64,000 bases of DNA from Secundilactobacillus collinoides DSM 20515 = JCM 1123. GTDB lineage: Bacteria > Bacillota > Bacilli > Lactobacillales > Lactobacillaceae. Numbering within the stretch: the first letter of the stretch is position 1; every line of letters begins with the position of its first letter. Below the pieces are notes generated by a model, which made no database searches, had not been told where the DNA came from, and saw only the letters and a list, made by a program, of their open reading frames with translations. The stretch lies in contig NZ_AYYR01000009.1 of assembly GCF_001435975.1 (NCBI RefSeq), positions 113,672-177,671 on the forward strand, in the 5' to 3' direction. Both the position numbers and the translations under genes were made by a program. This document shows positions 24,694 through 33,533 of this stretch, piece by piece.

Positions 24694-24730
24694 TAAAAGA
24701 CCTGCCACCGCTCATGACAGGTCTTAAAAA
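24694..24730 (-). terminator. Terminator of the DUF1097 gene
   Basis: AAGACCTG / CAGGTCTT on the minus strand followed by TTTT. Confidence 0.7.
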
Positions 24731-24770
24731 CTCTTCTTTTTGCGCCGAAAACACTTTTCTAAAGGAAAGC

Positions 24771-25334
24771 CTATGCTTGATGATCGGCCATGTTATCCGA
24801 CTCTTTGCCATCGGAATTCTTATCGCAATCATCCTTTTCGGGGAAGAGGCGGAACATCACTTTATTGAAGTAGTCCGAGAAGTATCCGATCACAAAGATT
24901 CCGAGTACCATGCAGGCATAGAGCTGAAATACAAACAGTCCCCAGCTGTGAATGGTGATGTTGGACAGAATCAGCATGGTGGTCCCCCAAGCAATCAGCC
25001 AGGCGGGGACCATGGTGAATTTCATAATGGTTCCTTGTAGGAATAAGACAATGAAGGTCATGATGCCAAACATCACGGAAGATGCAATCAGGCCTGAAAT
25101 ACTTGGCACATGGAGCAGGCGAAAGGCAATCAGTCCCCAAACAATGCCTAACGCAAAACTGCAGAGAATGTTCCAAATTTTATCTTTGGGGAATCCCGCT
25201 CCAAAGAAGTAGGACACGGCGATAAAGGCTGCGGATCCCATCCAAAGGGAGAATCCGCTCATGATCAGACTGTAAACGATGGTAAACAGGCCAACGCCGA
25301 TCGAATCAAACCAAACTTTTTTACTAATTTTCAT
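24771..25334 (-). CDS. DUF1097 membrane protein
   Basis: 187-aa integral membrane protein with five or six helices and a charged C-terminal tail (residues 165-187). The helix spacing and the MGSAAFIAVSYFFGAGFP region match the DUF1097 (YcdZ-like) family, of unknown function. AAAGGAG precedes ATG 25334. It is upstream-divergent from nothing and lies downstream of preTA on the same strand, separated by a 470-bp gap, so it has its own promoter. Confidence 0.75.
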   Translation of the reverse strand: MKISKKVWFDSIGVGLFTIVYSLIMSGFSLWMGSAAFIAVSYFFGAGFPKDKIWNILCSFALGIVWGLIAFRLLHVPSISGLIASSVMFGIMTFIVLFLQGTIMKFTMVPAWLIAWGTTMLILSNITIHSWGLFVFQLYACMVLGIFVIGYFSDYFNKVMFRLFPEKDDCDKNSDGKESDNMADHQA

Positions 25335-25804
25335 GATACTTGCTCCTTTACTGAAAGTGGCGAATTCCGCAAAGACGTGCGTAATCCACCGCTAAAGACC
25401 AGTGAAAAACGATGATATCATGGTGATTTGTGACATAGCAATTTTTACGAAGATCATGCTTGGCAGCCCTGCTGACTTTAACGCCTAGTTGGTTCTGTTG
25501 GTCGGTTATTCAAACTGCTGTTTGCTTGAATCTCAGACCACCGTTTGTTAGCCGCTATTGTATGATTTTTTACCAAACGCTAAGGGGGTCACTGTTGTGT
25601 TGAATGAGTCAATGAAGTGCCGATTCGCCTCGAATCGAGTATTAGCGCTCCTCGGCTCATTCTTTGGCGGTAACAGACGCCCCAAAACTGGTGGGATGAC
25701 GACAAACTGCGTTAAGCCAGACGTCACATGAGGCCGGTCCCAAACAGCAACCTGCCAGGACCAGCCTCATGGTGAGTTCTAACCATCTTCGAAACAGTAG
25801 CGGA
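25335..25804. other. Non-coding gap with several dyads
   Basis: No gene. Holds a 10-base palindrome ATGATATCAT (25412-25421) about 80 bases before the DUF1097 start, an ATTCAA-N12-TTGAAT repeat (25508-25531), and a 13-bp hairpin ATGAGGC-GGTCC (25727-25771) just after preA that lacks a T-run but is probably its transcript end. Confidence 0.5.
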
Positions 25805-27076
25805 TTAGAAGTGGGTCAACCGTGATGAGTCCACTTGCTTATCCTCTGCCTTACCTTGCCGGCCTGGTTTCATGACCTTCTCGCCAGTGGTAATGGCGCC
25901 CACTGGGCAGACCAGGTTACAGAGTTGACAACCGACACAACGGTTGATGTTGACTGAAGGCCGGCGCTTTTCTTCGTCCCAGGTGATGGCTTGGTGCGCA
26001 CCATCGAAACAGGAGATGTAGCAACGGCCACAGCCTATACACTTGTCCCAGTCGATCTTTGGGTAAACTTTGTAGTCCCGGTCGAGGTCTTCGGCGGGCA
26101 CAATGTTCTTGGTGGCTAACCCAATCAGGTCGGATAGGTGGTCAACGTGTTGTTCTTCCATGTAATGCATTAAGCCGTTCTTCATGTCTTCAACGATCCG
26201 GTAACCGTACTGCATCACAGAGGTTGTGACCTGAAGCGTCGTGGCACCTAACAGAATGAATTCTGCCGCGTCTTGCCAAGTTTCGATACCACCAATTCCA
26301 GAGATTGGCAGGAGTTCCATCCCGGCTGCGGTCCGTAATTGTTGGATGAAACGCAGGGCAATTGGTTTAACAGCTTTTCCTGAGAAACCGGAGATGGATG
26401 ATTTTCCGTTAACGATTGGTAAAGCAACCTTCTTGTCCAGGTCGATGTTGGAAATCGATTTCACCGTGTTGATGGTGGCGATCCCATCAGCACCGCCATC
26501 CATACTTGCTTTGGCGGCCGGTACCATGTCGGTGATGTTTGGTGTCATTTTGGCCATCATCGGCAGGTCAGAACCGCGTTTAACGGCGGCACAGTACTTC
26601 TTAACAAGTTCTGGGTTGGTTCCGACGTCAGAACCCATTTCGTGGGACGTCATTTGTGGGCACGAAAGGTTCATTTCAATCATGTCCGCTTTGGCTTCGG
26701 TTACGAGTTGGGCTAATTCTTCCCAGTCTTCTTCGTTGGTCCCCATGATGGAAGCCACAACGATTTTATCAGGATAGTTTTCCTTCAGTTTCTTGAGATC
26801 GTGCAGGTTTTCCTCAAGCGGATGTTCGGCAATCTGCTCCATGTTTTTGAAACCAACGAAGGGGGTGCCCTCCTTTGTCAGTTCGTCAAACCGCGGTGAT
26901 ACTTCGTCGATCTTGAAGTGCTTTGGTCCGATGGTCTTGAAAACGACCCCGCCCCAACCTTCGTCAAACGCTTTGGCACACATGTCATAACAGTTACCAA
27001 CGGGTGATGAGGACAGCAGGAAGGGGTTTTCGAAGTGGACCCCCATGAAGTCTACGGATAAGTCTTTATCAATCAT
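25805..27076 (-). CDS. preA: NAD-dependent dihydropyrimidine dehydrogenase subunit PreA
   Basis: 423-aa catalytic subunit that reduces uracil and thymine to dihydropyrimidines (or the reverse). A dihydroorotate-dehydrogenase-like FMN barrel fills residues 1-310, with catalytic C139 in NLSCPQM and NLVCPVGAI / [11 protein letters not shown] / CVGCQLCN as two 4Fe-4S ferredoxin clusters at the C terminus. Its ATG overlaps the preT stop by one base, so the two subunits are translationally coupled. Not a standard gene of lactobacilli. Confidence 0.93.
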   Translation of the reverse strand: MIDKDLSVDFMGVHFENPFLLSSSPVGNCYDMCAKAFDEGWGGVVFKTIGPKHFKIDEVSPRFDELTKEGTPFVGFKNMEQIAEHPLEENLHDLKKLKENYPDKIVVASIMGTNEEDWEELAQLVTEAKADMIEMNLSCPQMTSHEMGSDVGTNPELVKKYCAAVKRGSDLPMMAKMTPNITDMVPAAKASMDGGADGIATINTVKSISNIDLDKKVALPIVNGKSSISGFSGKAVKPIALRFIQQLRTAAGMELLPISGIGGIETWQDAAEFILLGATTLQVTTSVMQYGYRIVEDMKNGLMHYMEEQHVDHLSDLIGLATKNIVPAEDLDRDYKVYPKIDWDKCIGCGRCYISCFDGAHQAITWDEEKRRPSVNINRCVGCQLCNLVCPVGAITTGEKVMKPGRQGKAEDKQVDSSRLTHF

Positions 27077-28308
27077 TATTTGGTACCCCCTAACAACGTT
27101 TGGTCAACTAAGTCGGCAACTTTCTTACCTTTACGAACTGCCCAAACAACGGTCTGGTCGCCCTTCGCAATGTCGCCAGTAATGTAAACTTTTGGATCTT
27201 CAGTCTTGTAACCAACGTATGGGACAACCCCGCGTTCGATGTTGATTCCCAGGTTGTCGGCGTTGATTTGTTGACCGATGGCCAAGATGATCTTGTCAGC
27301 CTTGATCTTAAGTTCGCTGTCGATCTTCCGGTGCTTGAAGGTTACAACGTTATCATCAACGGCGCTTGGTACGTAACCGTCAACGATAGTAACGCCCGCT
27401 TTACGGGTACCTTCGAGTTCCTTCTTAGAAGCACGGAATTCGTCGAACTCTTCGTAAGCGACGTCGGTAACGTTTTTGGCATCGAGACGCTTGAGCGTGG
27501 TGGCCACATCCATGGCCACGTCGCCACCGCCGATAACAACGGCGTTTTGAGGCACGTCGGTGATGTCACCCTTAGCGTCTTTAACACGCGCTAGGAAGTC
27601 AACAGCGGATTCAACGTAATCGTTGCCGGCGAAGATCGACAATGATTTGGCTTCGCTGGCACCAACGGCGACAACAACGGCATCGTGGTTAGCCTTCAGG
27701 TCATCCATCGTGATGTCCTTACCAACGGTGACGTTGTAGTGAATGTCAGCCCCGAGGTTGACGATCCGCTTAATTTCAAAGTCAACGATGTCTTGTGGCA
27801 AACGGTATTCAGGAATCCCGTAAGTCAGATAACCGCCGGCCTTTTCGCTCTTTTCGTAGATATCGACTGCGTAGCCGCGTTCCAGCATCGTGGTGGCGGT
27901 TTGCAACCCGGCTGGACCGCTACCAACGATGGCGATGGTCTTGCCGTTGCTGTCACCCTTTTTCAGGATGTCCATCTTGGCTTGTTGTTCAAAATCGGTC
28001 ACATAGCGTTGAATCCCGCCAATGTCGATGGGACTGTCAATGCCGGTCCGTGAGCAGGCCAGTTCACAGTATTTTTCAGTTGGGCAAACGCGGGCACAGA
28101 TGGCACCCAGGGCGTTGTTTTCACGGATGGTTTCAGCGGCCCCTTTAACGTTGCGGAACCGGACACTGCGGATGAACTTGCCGGGATCGGTGTGGGCTGG
28201 GCACGCCTGAGAACAAGGGGCATCGTGACAGAGCAGGCAACGCGCAGCTTCTTCCATCACAGTCGTCATGGTGTAGCTGGGCGTCTCTGTTTCGTACTTT
28301 TTACTCAT
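27076..28308 (-). CDS. preT: NAD-dependent dihydropyrimidine dehydrogenase subunit PreT
   Basis: 410-aa flavoprotein partner of PreA. The N terminus binds Fe-S clusters ([36 protein letters not shown]); then come an FAD loop ([10 protein letters not shown]) and an NAD(P) loop ([10 protein letters not shown]). It passes electrons between NADH and PreA. ATG 28308 (MSKKYE) is nine bases after GAGGA; the frame to 28383 extends into the leader. The operon looks like preT-preA only; no dihydropyrimidinase is in view. Similar to small GltD/NfnB-type proteins, but the preA neighbour settles the call. Confidence 0.92.
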   Translation of the reverse strand: MSKKYETETPSYTMTTVMEEAARCLLCHDAPCSQACPAHTDPGKFIRSVRFRNVKGAAETIRENNALGAICARVCPTEKYCELACSRTGIDSPIDIGGIQRYVTDFEQQAKMDILKKGDSNGKTIAIVGSGPAGLQTATTMLERGYAVDIYEKSEKAGGYLTYGIPEYRLPQDIVDFEIKRIVNLGADIHYNVTVGKDITMDDLKANHDAVVVAVGASEAKSLSIFAGNDYVESAVDFLARVKDAKGDITDVPQNAVVIGGGDVAMDVATTLKRLDAKNVTDVAYEEFDEFRASKKELEGTRKAGVTIVDGYVPSAVDDNVVTFKHRKIDSELKIKADKIILAIGQQINADNLGINIERGVVPYVGYKTEDPKVYITGDIAKGDQTVVWAVRKGKKVADLVDQTLLGGTK

Positions 28309-28561
28309 AGGAATCATTCCTCGCTTATCTTGAGAGTTTTGTGACACTTGAGTGACTAAACAGCGTGCTTGGAACACCTTCATTTGGGATGATTACAGGC
28401 ATAAGACTGTGATGTTCTTCACACGTTTTTTACAAGTTTTAGATTATCAGGAAACGGCTATTCTGCCAAAAAAGGCCAGCCTTGAATCGCTGATTTAACG
28501 CGTTTTTCGGTGATTTATATAAAATATTATATAACCGTGTTACACGATTTCTTGGCAAACG

Positions 28562-28577
28562 TAAGGGGATGCCCTAA
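28562..28577. promoter_or_regulatory. Dyad box TAAGGG-N4-CCCTAA
   Basis: About 255 bases upstream of preT. The same unusual box, with matching flank AATG-TTTTGAA, recurs at 31261-31276 before feoA. The surrounding gap 28309-28745 contains no supportable gene. Confidence 0.5.
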
Positions 28578-28745
28578 TGGTTTTGAAGTGGTCGCGAAAC
28601 ACAATGCCGTTGTGGCGGTCACCGGTATTGTTTTCCTGAGCGTGGCTGCAATTTTTTCAAAAAAGGTCCAAAAAGGTTATATTGTTTTGGCATAAAATGG
28701 CGGGTATAAAAAACATTCCTTAAGCCTGCTCAGACAACCATCGTG

Positions 28746-28790
28746 AATAAAAAAACAACTCAGAGCGATTGCGCCCGAGTTGTTTTTTAG
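28746..28790 (-). terminator. Terminator of the feo operon
   Basis: AAAAACAACTC / GAGTTGTTTTTT with T-runs on both strands; directly after the Cys-rich peptide gene. Confidence 0.88.
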
Positions 28791-28797
28791 TCACTTA

Positions 28798-28953
28798 TTA
28801 ATGCTGCTTTCGTGTTGCCTGTCGTTTGAGTGCACACCCGCAATCACACGCTGGACAATTGCCCTGACGTGCTTTTTGCAGGTGATGAAAGATTTCCCAG
28901 CCGGCCAGACCAATAATGGCAGCGGTTATCAGCAGGTTGATCAGTAGTTGCAT
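28798..28953 (-). CDS. FeoB-associated Cys-rich membrane peptide
   Basis: 51 aa: a membrane helix (3-19), then CPACDCGCA (33-41). Small proteins of this layout follow feoB in many Firmicutes and take the FeoC position; the cysteines may bind iron or a cluster and tune FeoB. AAGGAG is eight bases before ATG 28953, and the start lies 12 bases after the feoB stop, so it is the third gene of feoA-feoB-this. Confidence 0.85.
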   Translation of the reverse strand: MQLLINLLITAAIIGLAGWEIFHHLQKARQGNCPACDCGCALKRQATRKQH

Positions 28954-28965
28954 GAGACTCACTCC

Positions 28966-30954
28966 TTAAATGAACAGGGCACCTAGTTGATAGATGCCGA
29001 CCGCAATTACATAGGCTATCAGGGTGTTGGATACCAGCGAATACGCGGCCCATTTCAGTGATCCCGTTTCTGATTTGATGGCAGCCAGCGTTGCGAAACA
29101 TGGCGCATAAATTAGAATGAAGACCAAAATACAGTAGGCCGAAAGCGGTGTGAACAACCCGCCAAACGTGGCAATCAGACTCGTCTGTCCAGCGAGATGG
29201 AACATGACAATCATGCTGGAACTGATTACTTCCTTTGCCAGTACGCCCGTCAGCAAGGCGCTGATCGGTTGCCAGGCGGTGATGCCCATGGGTTTGAACA
29301 CCGGCAGCATCACTTGACCGACCATGGCCGCGAAACTCTGGTTGATATTTGTGACGATACCAGTTGGACCCAGGTTTGATAGCAACCAGATCAGCACGGT
29401 GCCGGCAAAAATGATGGTACCGGCCTTTTTGACAAACCCTTTGCCTTTATCCCAGGTCCCCATGGCTATGATGTCCAGTCGCGGCAGGTGATATTTGGGC
29501 AGTTCAACAATGAAAACTGAACTTTCCTTGATGCGAAACAGCCACTGGTAGAGTTTGGCCATCACCAGCGCGATGATAATACCCAGAAAATACAGTGATA
29601 GCACAATCACCGCCTGATTATGCGGAAAAAATGCGGTGACAAACAGGCTGTAGATCGGCAGCCGCGCCGAACAACTCATAAATGGCGAGATCAGCGTGGT
29701 TACCAGCCGTTCCTTTGGCTGCTCAATTGTTCGGGCCGAGAAAATGCCGGTCACGTTACAGCCAAACCCGATAATTAGCGGAATGAACGCCTTGCCGTTG
29801 AGGCCGATGACCTGCATGATTCGGTCGGTCACTAACGCGGCTCGCGCCATGTAGCCGGAATCTTCTAATACTGAGATACAGGCAAACAGGACGAAAATCT
29901 GCGGCATAAACGTGAGCACGCCGCCAACGCCAGCAATGATGCCGTTGACGATCAGTGATTTCAGAAACGGCAGGGTGCCGATACTGGTCAGCAGGTTGGC
30001 CGCAGTCGTTGATACCGGGCCGCTCAACAGGGCGTCCAGCGCGTTTGATAGCGGTGTCCCGACCCAGTCGAATGACAGTTTAAACATCAGGTAGAAGATG
30101 CCGACAAAAACCGGCAATCCCAGTATTGGGTGGGTGATCCAGCGGTCCAATTTGGCCGTCAGATTTGCGTCATGGCTGGTGTTGAGATACTGTGTTGCCT
30201 CTGTTATAGTCCGTTCAATGAAGGTCAAACGGGTATTAAAAATCTGGTCGTCGAAGTGCTGCCGGTCGTAGCTGACCTGGTTTTCTGTCAGTGGTGTTAG
30301 GCCGCAATCGGCAACGTGGCGGCGAACGGTTTGATTTTTGTTCATATATTGAATCGCGAGCCAGCGTGCAAATTGCGGTGTCAGCTCGAAGTCAGCGACA
30401 AGGGCAGTCACGGCGGTTTGCACGGCATCGCTAACTGGTCGCGGGTAGGGCAGGACTAATGGCGCCGCGGGCTGACGTTGTTCAGCTAACAATTCTGTCT
30501 TCAACTGTGCCAGCCCGGTTTTCTTACGTGCGTTCGTCGCTCGGACCTGACAGCCCAACCGGTCAGCCAACACATCGAGATCGTAACGTATCCCGCTGCG
30601 GGTCAGATCGTCAATCATATTGAGGGCTAACACCACCGGCTGGCCAAATTCCAGCACCTCCAGCGACAACAGCAGATTGCGTTTCAATTGGCTGGCATTC
30701 GTGACGTTTAGTATCAGGTCGGGAACGTCATTCAGCAGGTAGTTCACGGCCACCGCCTCGTCCTTGGTCAGCGGGTTCAGTGAGTAGATGCCCGGCAGGT
30801 CGACCACCACGATTTCTGAGTGCTTGATGCGCCCCAGCTTCTTTTCCACGGTGACGCCATCCCAGTTTTCCACGTAGGCGTAAGTGTCGGTAAGCTCGTT
30901 AAACAATGTCGTTTTCCCGGTGTTCGGGTTACCAAGCAGGGCAACGGTTGGCAT
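28966..30954 (-). CDS. feoB: Ferrous iron transporter FeoB
   Basis: 662-aa Fe2+ permease. The N-terminal G domain has G1 GNPNTGKT (8-15), G3 DLPG and G4 NMID; two Gate domains with about eight helices follow (FIPLIIGFGCNVTGIF; FMSCSARLPIYSL). GTP hydrolysis drives or gates ferrous iron uptake under low oxygen. It follows feoA by one base. The protein is at the short end of the family, as is usual for lactobacilli. Confidence 0.95.
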   Translation of the reverse strand: MPTVALLGNPNTGKTTLFNELTDTYAYVENWDGVTVEKKLGRIKHSEIVVVDLPGIYSLNPLTKDEAVAVNYLLNDVPDLILNVTNASQLKRNLLLSLEVLEFGQPVVLALNMIDDLTRSGIRYDLDVLADRLGCQVRATNARKKTGLAQLKTELLAEQRQPAAPLVLPYPRPVSDAVQTAVTALVADFELTPQFARWLAIQYMNKNQTVRRHVADCGLTPLTENQVSYDRQHFDDQIFNTRLTFIERTITEATQYLNTSHDANLTAKLDRWITHPILGLPVFVGIFYLMFKLSFDWVGTPLSNALDALLSGPVSTTAANLLTSIGTLPFLKSLIVNGIIAGVGGVLTFMPQIFVLFACISVLEDSGYMARAALVTDRIMQVIGLNGKAFIPLIIGFGCNVTGIFSARTIEQPKERLVTTLISPFMSCSARLPIYSLFVTAFFPHNQAVIVLSLYFLGIIIALVMAKLYQWLFRIKESSVFIVELPKYHLPRLDIIAMGTWDKGKGFVKKAGTIIFAGTVLIWLLSNLGPTGIVTNINQSFAAMVGQVMLPVFKPMGITAWQPISALLTGVLAKEVISSSMIVMFHLAGQTSLIATFGGLFTPLSAYCILVFILIYAPCFATLAAIKSETGSLKWAAYSLVSNTLIAYVIAVGIYQLGALFI

Positions 30955-30955
30955 A

Positions 30956-31183
30956 TCACTGACCTCCTAACAGGGCTTGGAAAATGGCGTAGCGGATGCC
31001 GATCTTTTGCTGGTCTACCGTGATGATCACTGGCCCGTGAAACGGATACTTGCGCACCACGGTTAGTTGACTGCCGGGTTGAATACCCAAACTGTGCAAT
31101 CGTTGGGCGGTTTGGGTGTCCAGCGTCGTCATTTGATGAACCGTCACGACAGGGTAAGTCAGCGCAGCGTAGTTTAATTGCAT
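30956..31183 (-). CDS. feoA: Ferrous iron transport protein A
   Basis: 75-aa SH3-like cytosolic protein that binds the FeoB G domain. Recognised by QRLHSLGIQPGSQLTVV and GPVIITVDQQKIGIR. ATG 31183 is preferred over the in-frame TTG at 31204 because AAGGTG lies at the right distance. First gene of the feo operon; the dyad box at 31261 lies about 80 bases upstream. Confidence 0.9.
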   Translation of the reverse strand: MQLNYAALTYPVVTVHQMTTLDTQTAQRLHSLGIQPGSQLTVVRKYPFHGPVIITVDQQKIGIRYAIFQALLGGQ

Positions 31184-31260
31184 CAGATCATCACACCTTT
31201 CCAATTTATGATTTCGAGTTATTATGGTTCTAGTTTATCATGTAATTTAATTCACATATA

Positions 31261-31276
31261 TTAGGGAGTGGCCTAA
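31261..31276. promoter_or_regulatory. Dyad box TTAGGG-N4-GCCTAA
   Basis: Second copy of the box at 28562, upstream of feoA (minus) and about 200 bases before the Fe-S assembly gene (plus). Candidate operator for the NreBC-like system encoded at 32.9-34.6 kb. Confidence 0.5.
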
Positions 31277-31470
31277 TGTTTTTGAACTTAATAGTAGGCT
31301 ATAATGTCATTAGACACTTACATATCGCGATTATGAGTTTCTTTGTCGGGGTATTTTTAATATAAAAAGTTAGTGAAATTAATTTGATAAAAGCCGTTTA
31401 TTTTACAAAAATGAACTGGAAATTTCACCTATACCAATTTATTGGTGGTCACTCACCAGAAGGGATGAAA

Positions 31471-31800
31471 ATGATGGCAGAACAACTAAAAGAACCTACC
31501 AAACTCGAAAACGACGTCATGGACGCCTTGTCTGAGGTGCTTGACCCGGAACTTGGCATCGACATGGTGAACCTGGGACTGATTTACGGCGTGACAGTCA
31601 CGGATGGTGCATGCCAAATCACGATGACGCTGACAACCATGGGCTGCCCGATCGGTGACATCCTCAACGATGCCATCACCAAGGCTGCCGAATCCGTTGT
31701 CGGCATTACCAGTTGTAAAATTGACCTCGTCTGGGAACCTGTTTGGGACCTCAGCCGAATGAGTCGCTACGCTAAAGTTGCGCTAGGCATTCATGAATAG
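31471..31800 (+). CDS. MIP18/SufT-type Fe-S assembly factor (DUF59)
   Basis: 109 aa. VLDPELGIDMVNLGLIYGV and TLTTMGCPIGD are the hallmark of the DUF59/PaaD/SufT family, which helps mature Fe-S proteins; the Cys in TMGCP is the key residue. The frame begins at 31384, but AGAAGGG at 31458-31464 points to ATG 31471 or 31474. It sits beside feoAB and an Fe-S-sensor kinase, so an iron-sulphur role is well supported. The regulator gene follows 11 bases later. Confidence 0.85.
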   Translation: MMAEQLKEPTKLENDVMDALSEVLDPELGIDMVNLGLIYGVTVTDGACQITMTLTTMGCPIGDILNDAITKAAESVVGITSCKIDLVWEPVWDLSRMSRYAKVALGIHE

Positions 31801-31811
31801 GAGGTGCTGAA

Positions 31812-32711
31812 ATGAAAATCGACCTCTTTGTGAGTCGCCGAAAAGCACTTAAGATCTCCCAGTGCAAACTGTGTCACGGTATCTGTACGCAGGCGACCTT
31901 GAGTAAGTTTGAAAACCAAAATCGGGTCCCGTCGCTGGCCATTCTCAGCAAACTCTGTGTTCGCTTAGGCATGACGGTGGATGATCTGTACCAGGAAGGC
32001 GCCGCTACCGTGTCTGAATTGCACACGGTCTTGGACACGATTGAGCGTGACCTGATGACCGAAAACTACCCGGACGCGATCAAACGACTGAATACGCTCC
32101 AGCTAAACGACATTGACGCGATTCCTGACAAGATGCAGTTCTGTTACCTGCGCGGGTTGGGCAACGCGTTGATCAACCAGCAGCCGGACAAGATCTTGTT
32201 TGATTTTTCGCAGATTTTAAACGACCTGGACGAACGGCACCAAACCATCTTTACCCAGTTGGCATTTCTGGGATCCGGCGTCATGAGCGCCCGACGCCAA
32301 GAAATAAAACAGGCCACTTTCTACTTTGAGAAAGTTAACCAGTATATCAAGACCCATCAAGATGCCCTGAAAACGAACGATGACAAAGGATTTTTGCGCA
32401 TGCTGACACTGATATTCTTTACGGCTGAATTCTATGCTAGCCAGGGGAACTACCGGTTAAGCAATCACCTGATCGATGCCGGTGTGCATCTGTGTTCAGA
32501 AAAACGCGTCACATACTATCTGCCGCGGTTGAAATTTCAGGCCACCCAGAACGCGTTAGCTCAGCAAAAGGACCCGGCACTGATTCAGCGGTTGATTAGC
32601 GAAACACTGGCGTTTGCACGAATTAATCAGAATCAGGTGATTGAAGTCAAGGTGGCAGCACTTAACTGTGCGTTTAAAAAGCTGCGGGAGGATTATTCTT
32701 CGTTGGCTTAA
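31812..32711 (+). CDS. Rgg/XRE-type regulator with helical repeat domain
   Basis: 299 aa. An N-terminal HTH (about 5-62, ICTQATLSKFENQNRVPS) is followed by an all-helical domain of TPR-like repeats, as in Rgg/RNPP regulators that bind peptide pheromones. The N-terminal stretch has C18-x2-C21 and C25, unusual for the family and possibly a redox or metal site. AGGAGGTG precedes ATG 31812. Probably co-transcribed with the DUF59 gene; no pheromone-like short gene is seen beside it. Confidence 0.78.
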   Translation: MKIDLFVSRRKALKISQCKLCHGICTQATLSKFENQNRVPSLAILSKLCVRLGMTVDDLYQEGAATVSELHTVLDTIERDLMTENYPDAIKRLNTLQLNDIDAIPDKMQFCYLRGLGNALINQQPDKILFDFSQILNDLDERHQTIFTQLAFLGSGVMSARRQEIKQATFYFEKVNQYIKTHQDALKTNDDKGFLRMLTLIFFTAEFYASQGNYRLSNHLIDAGVHLCSEKRVTYYLPRLKFQATQNALAQQKDPALIQRLISETLAFARINQNQVIEVKVAALNCAFKKLREDYSSLA

Positions 32712-32745
32712 GTGCAGTTCATTTTTAAAATAGGAATAACTATGT

Positions 32746-32783
32746 AAAAGCACCCATCGCAAACTTTGCGGTGGGTGCTTTTT
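32746..32783. terminator. Intrinsic terminator between convergent genes
   Basis: AAAAGCACCCA-CGC / GCG-TGGGTGCTTTTT, usable from both sides. Confidence 0.9.
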
Positions 32784-32879
32784 GAGGTTTTGAGCTGCAC
32801 GTGACGCGTGCCGAATTGCGTCATGTAACGGCAATCTTGTCTGTAGCCGGAAACCATCAAACACAATGTGTAACAATAG

Positions 32880-33533
32880 CTAGAACTCAATCATCTTATG
32901 ATGAATCGCATAACGTACCAAATCAACATGCGAATTAAGGTCCAATTTGCGCATGATGCTGGCCTTATGAGCCTCCACGGTTTTAGTCGAAATGTTCAAC
33001 TTTGCGGCGACTTCCTTATTACTGTAGCCGATCGCGACCAGCGGCATGACTTCTCTTTCCCGTTTTGACAGGGCGTTGTGACCCCACAAATTAGTGTTGG
33101 AACCGTCCGCTGTGATCTCTTTGATATCCGACTTCAGCAAAATGACGTTTTCATCAACGTAGTGCTTGCCGGTGACAATCGTTTTCAGCGCGTTGGTGAT
33201 CTCGCTGTCTGGCGAGCTTTTCAGAACATAGCCAACCGCGCCGTATTCAATCGATTTGTCGACGTATTCTTCTTCACCGTGCATCGATAAGATCAGAATC
33301 AGAATTTCCGGGTACTGGGCCTGAATGCGTTTAGTCGTTAACAGGCCGTTTTCACCCGGCGGCATACTCAGGTCCATCACAACGATGTCAATGTCGCCGT
33401 GGCCCACGCGGATGAAGACGTCGTTTCCCGTGGCGGCTTCAGCAACCACCTGATAGCCCGGCATCTGATCAATTAGAAATTTCAGCCCCGACCGCACAAC
33501 AGCGTGGTCGTCGGCAATCAAGACGTTATACAT
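32880..33533 (-). CDS. NreC/NarL-family response regulator
   Basis: 217 aa. Receiver domain with phospho-acceptor D54 (VVMDLSMP) and K in VLKSS; C-terminal LuxR-type HTH (LSKREREVMPLVAIGYSNKEVAAKL ... TVEAHKASIMRKL). Start overlaps the kinase gene by 8 bases, so the pair is coupled. By its kinase it should respond to oxygen or redox state. The palindromic boxes at 28562 and 31261 are candidate targets (inference). Confidence 0.9.
   Translation of the reverse strand: MYNVLIADDHAVVRSGLKFLIDQMPGYQVVAEAATGNDVFIRVGHGDIDIVVMDLSMPPGENGLLTTKRIQAQYPEILILILSMHGEEEYVDKSIEYGAVGYVLKSSPDSEITNALKTIVTGKHYVDENVILLKSDIKEITADGSNTNLWGHNALSKREREVMPLVAIGYSNKEVAAKLNISTKTVEAHKASIMRKLDLNSHVDLVRYAIHHKMIEF

Noticed and set aside
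28510-28695. 61-codon plus-strand frame
   Set aside because: No ribosome site at its start; it crosses the dyad box. A 20-codon frame from ATG 28578 has AAGGGG upstream, but that G-run is part of the dyad.
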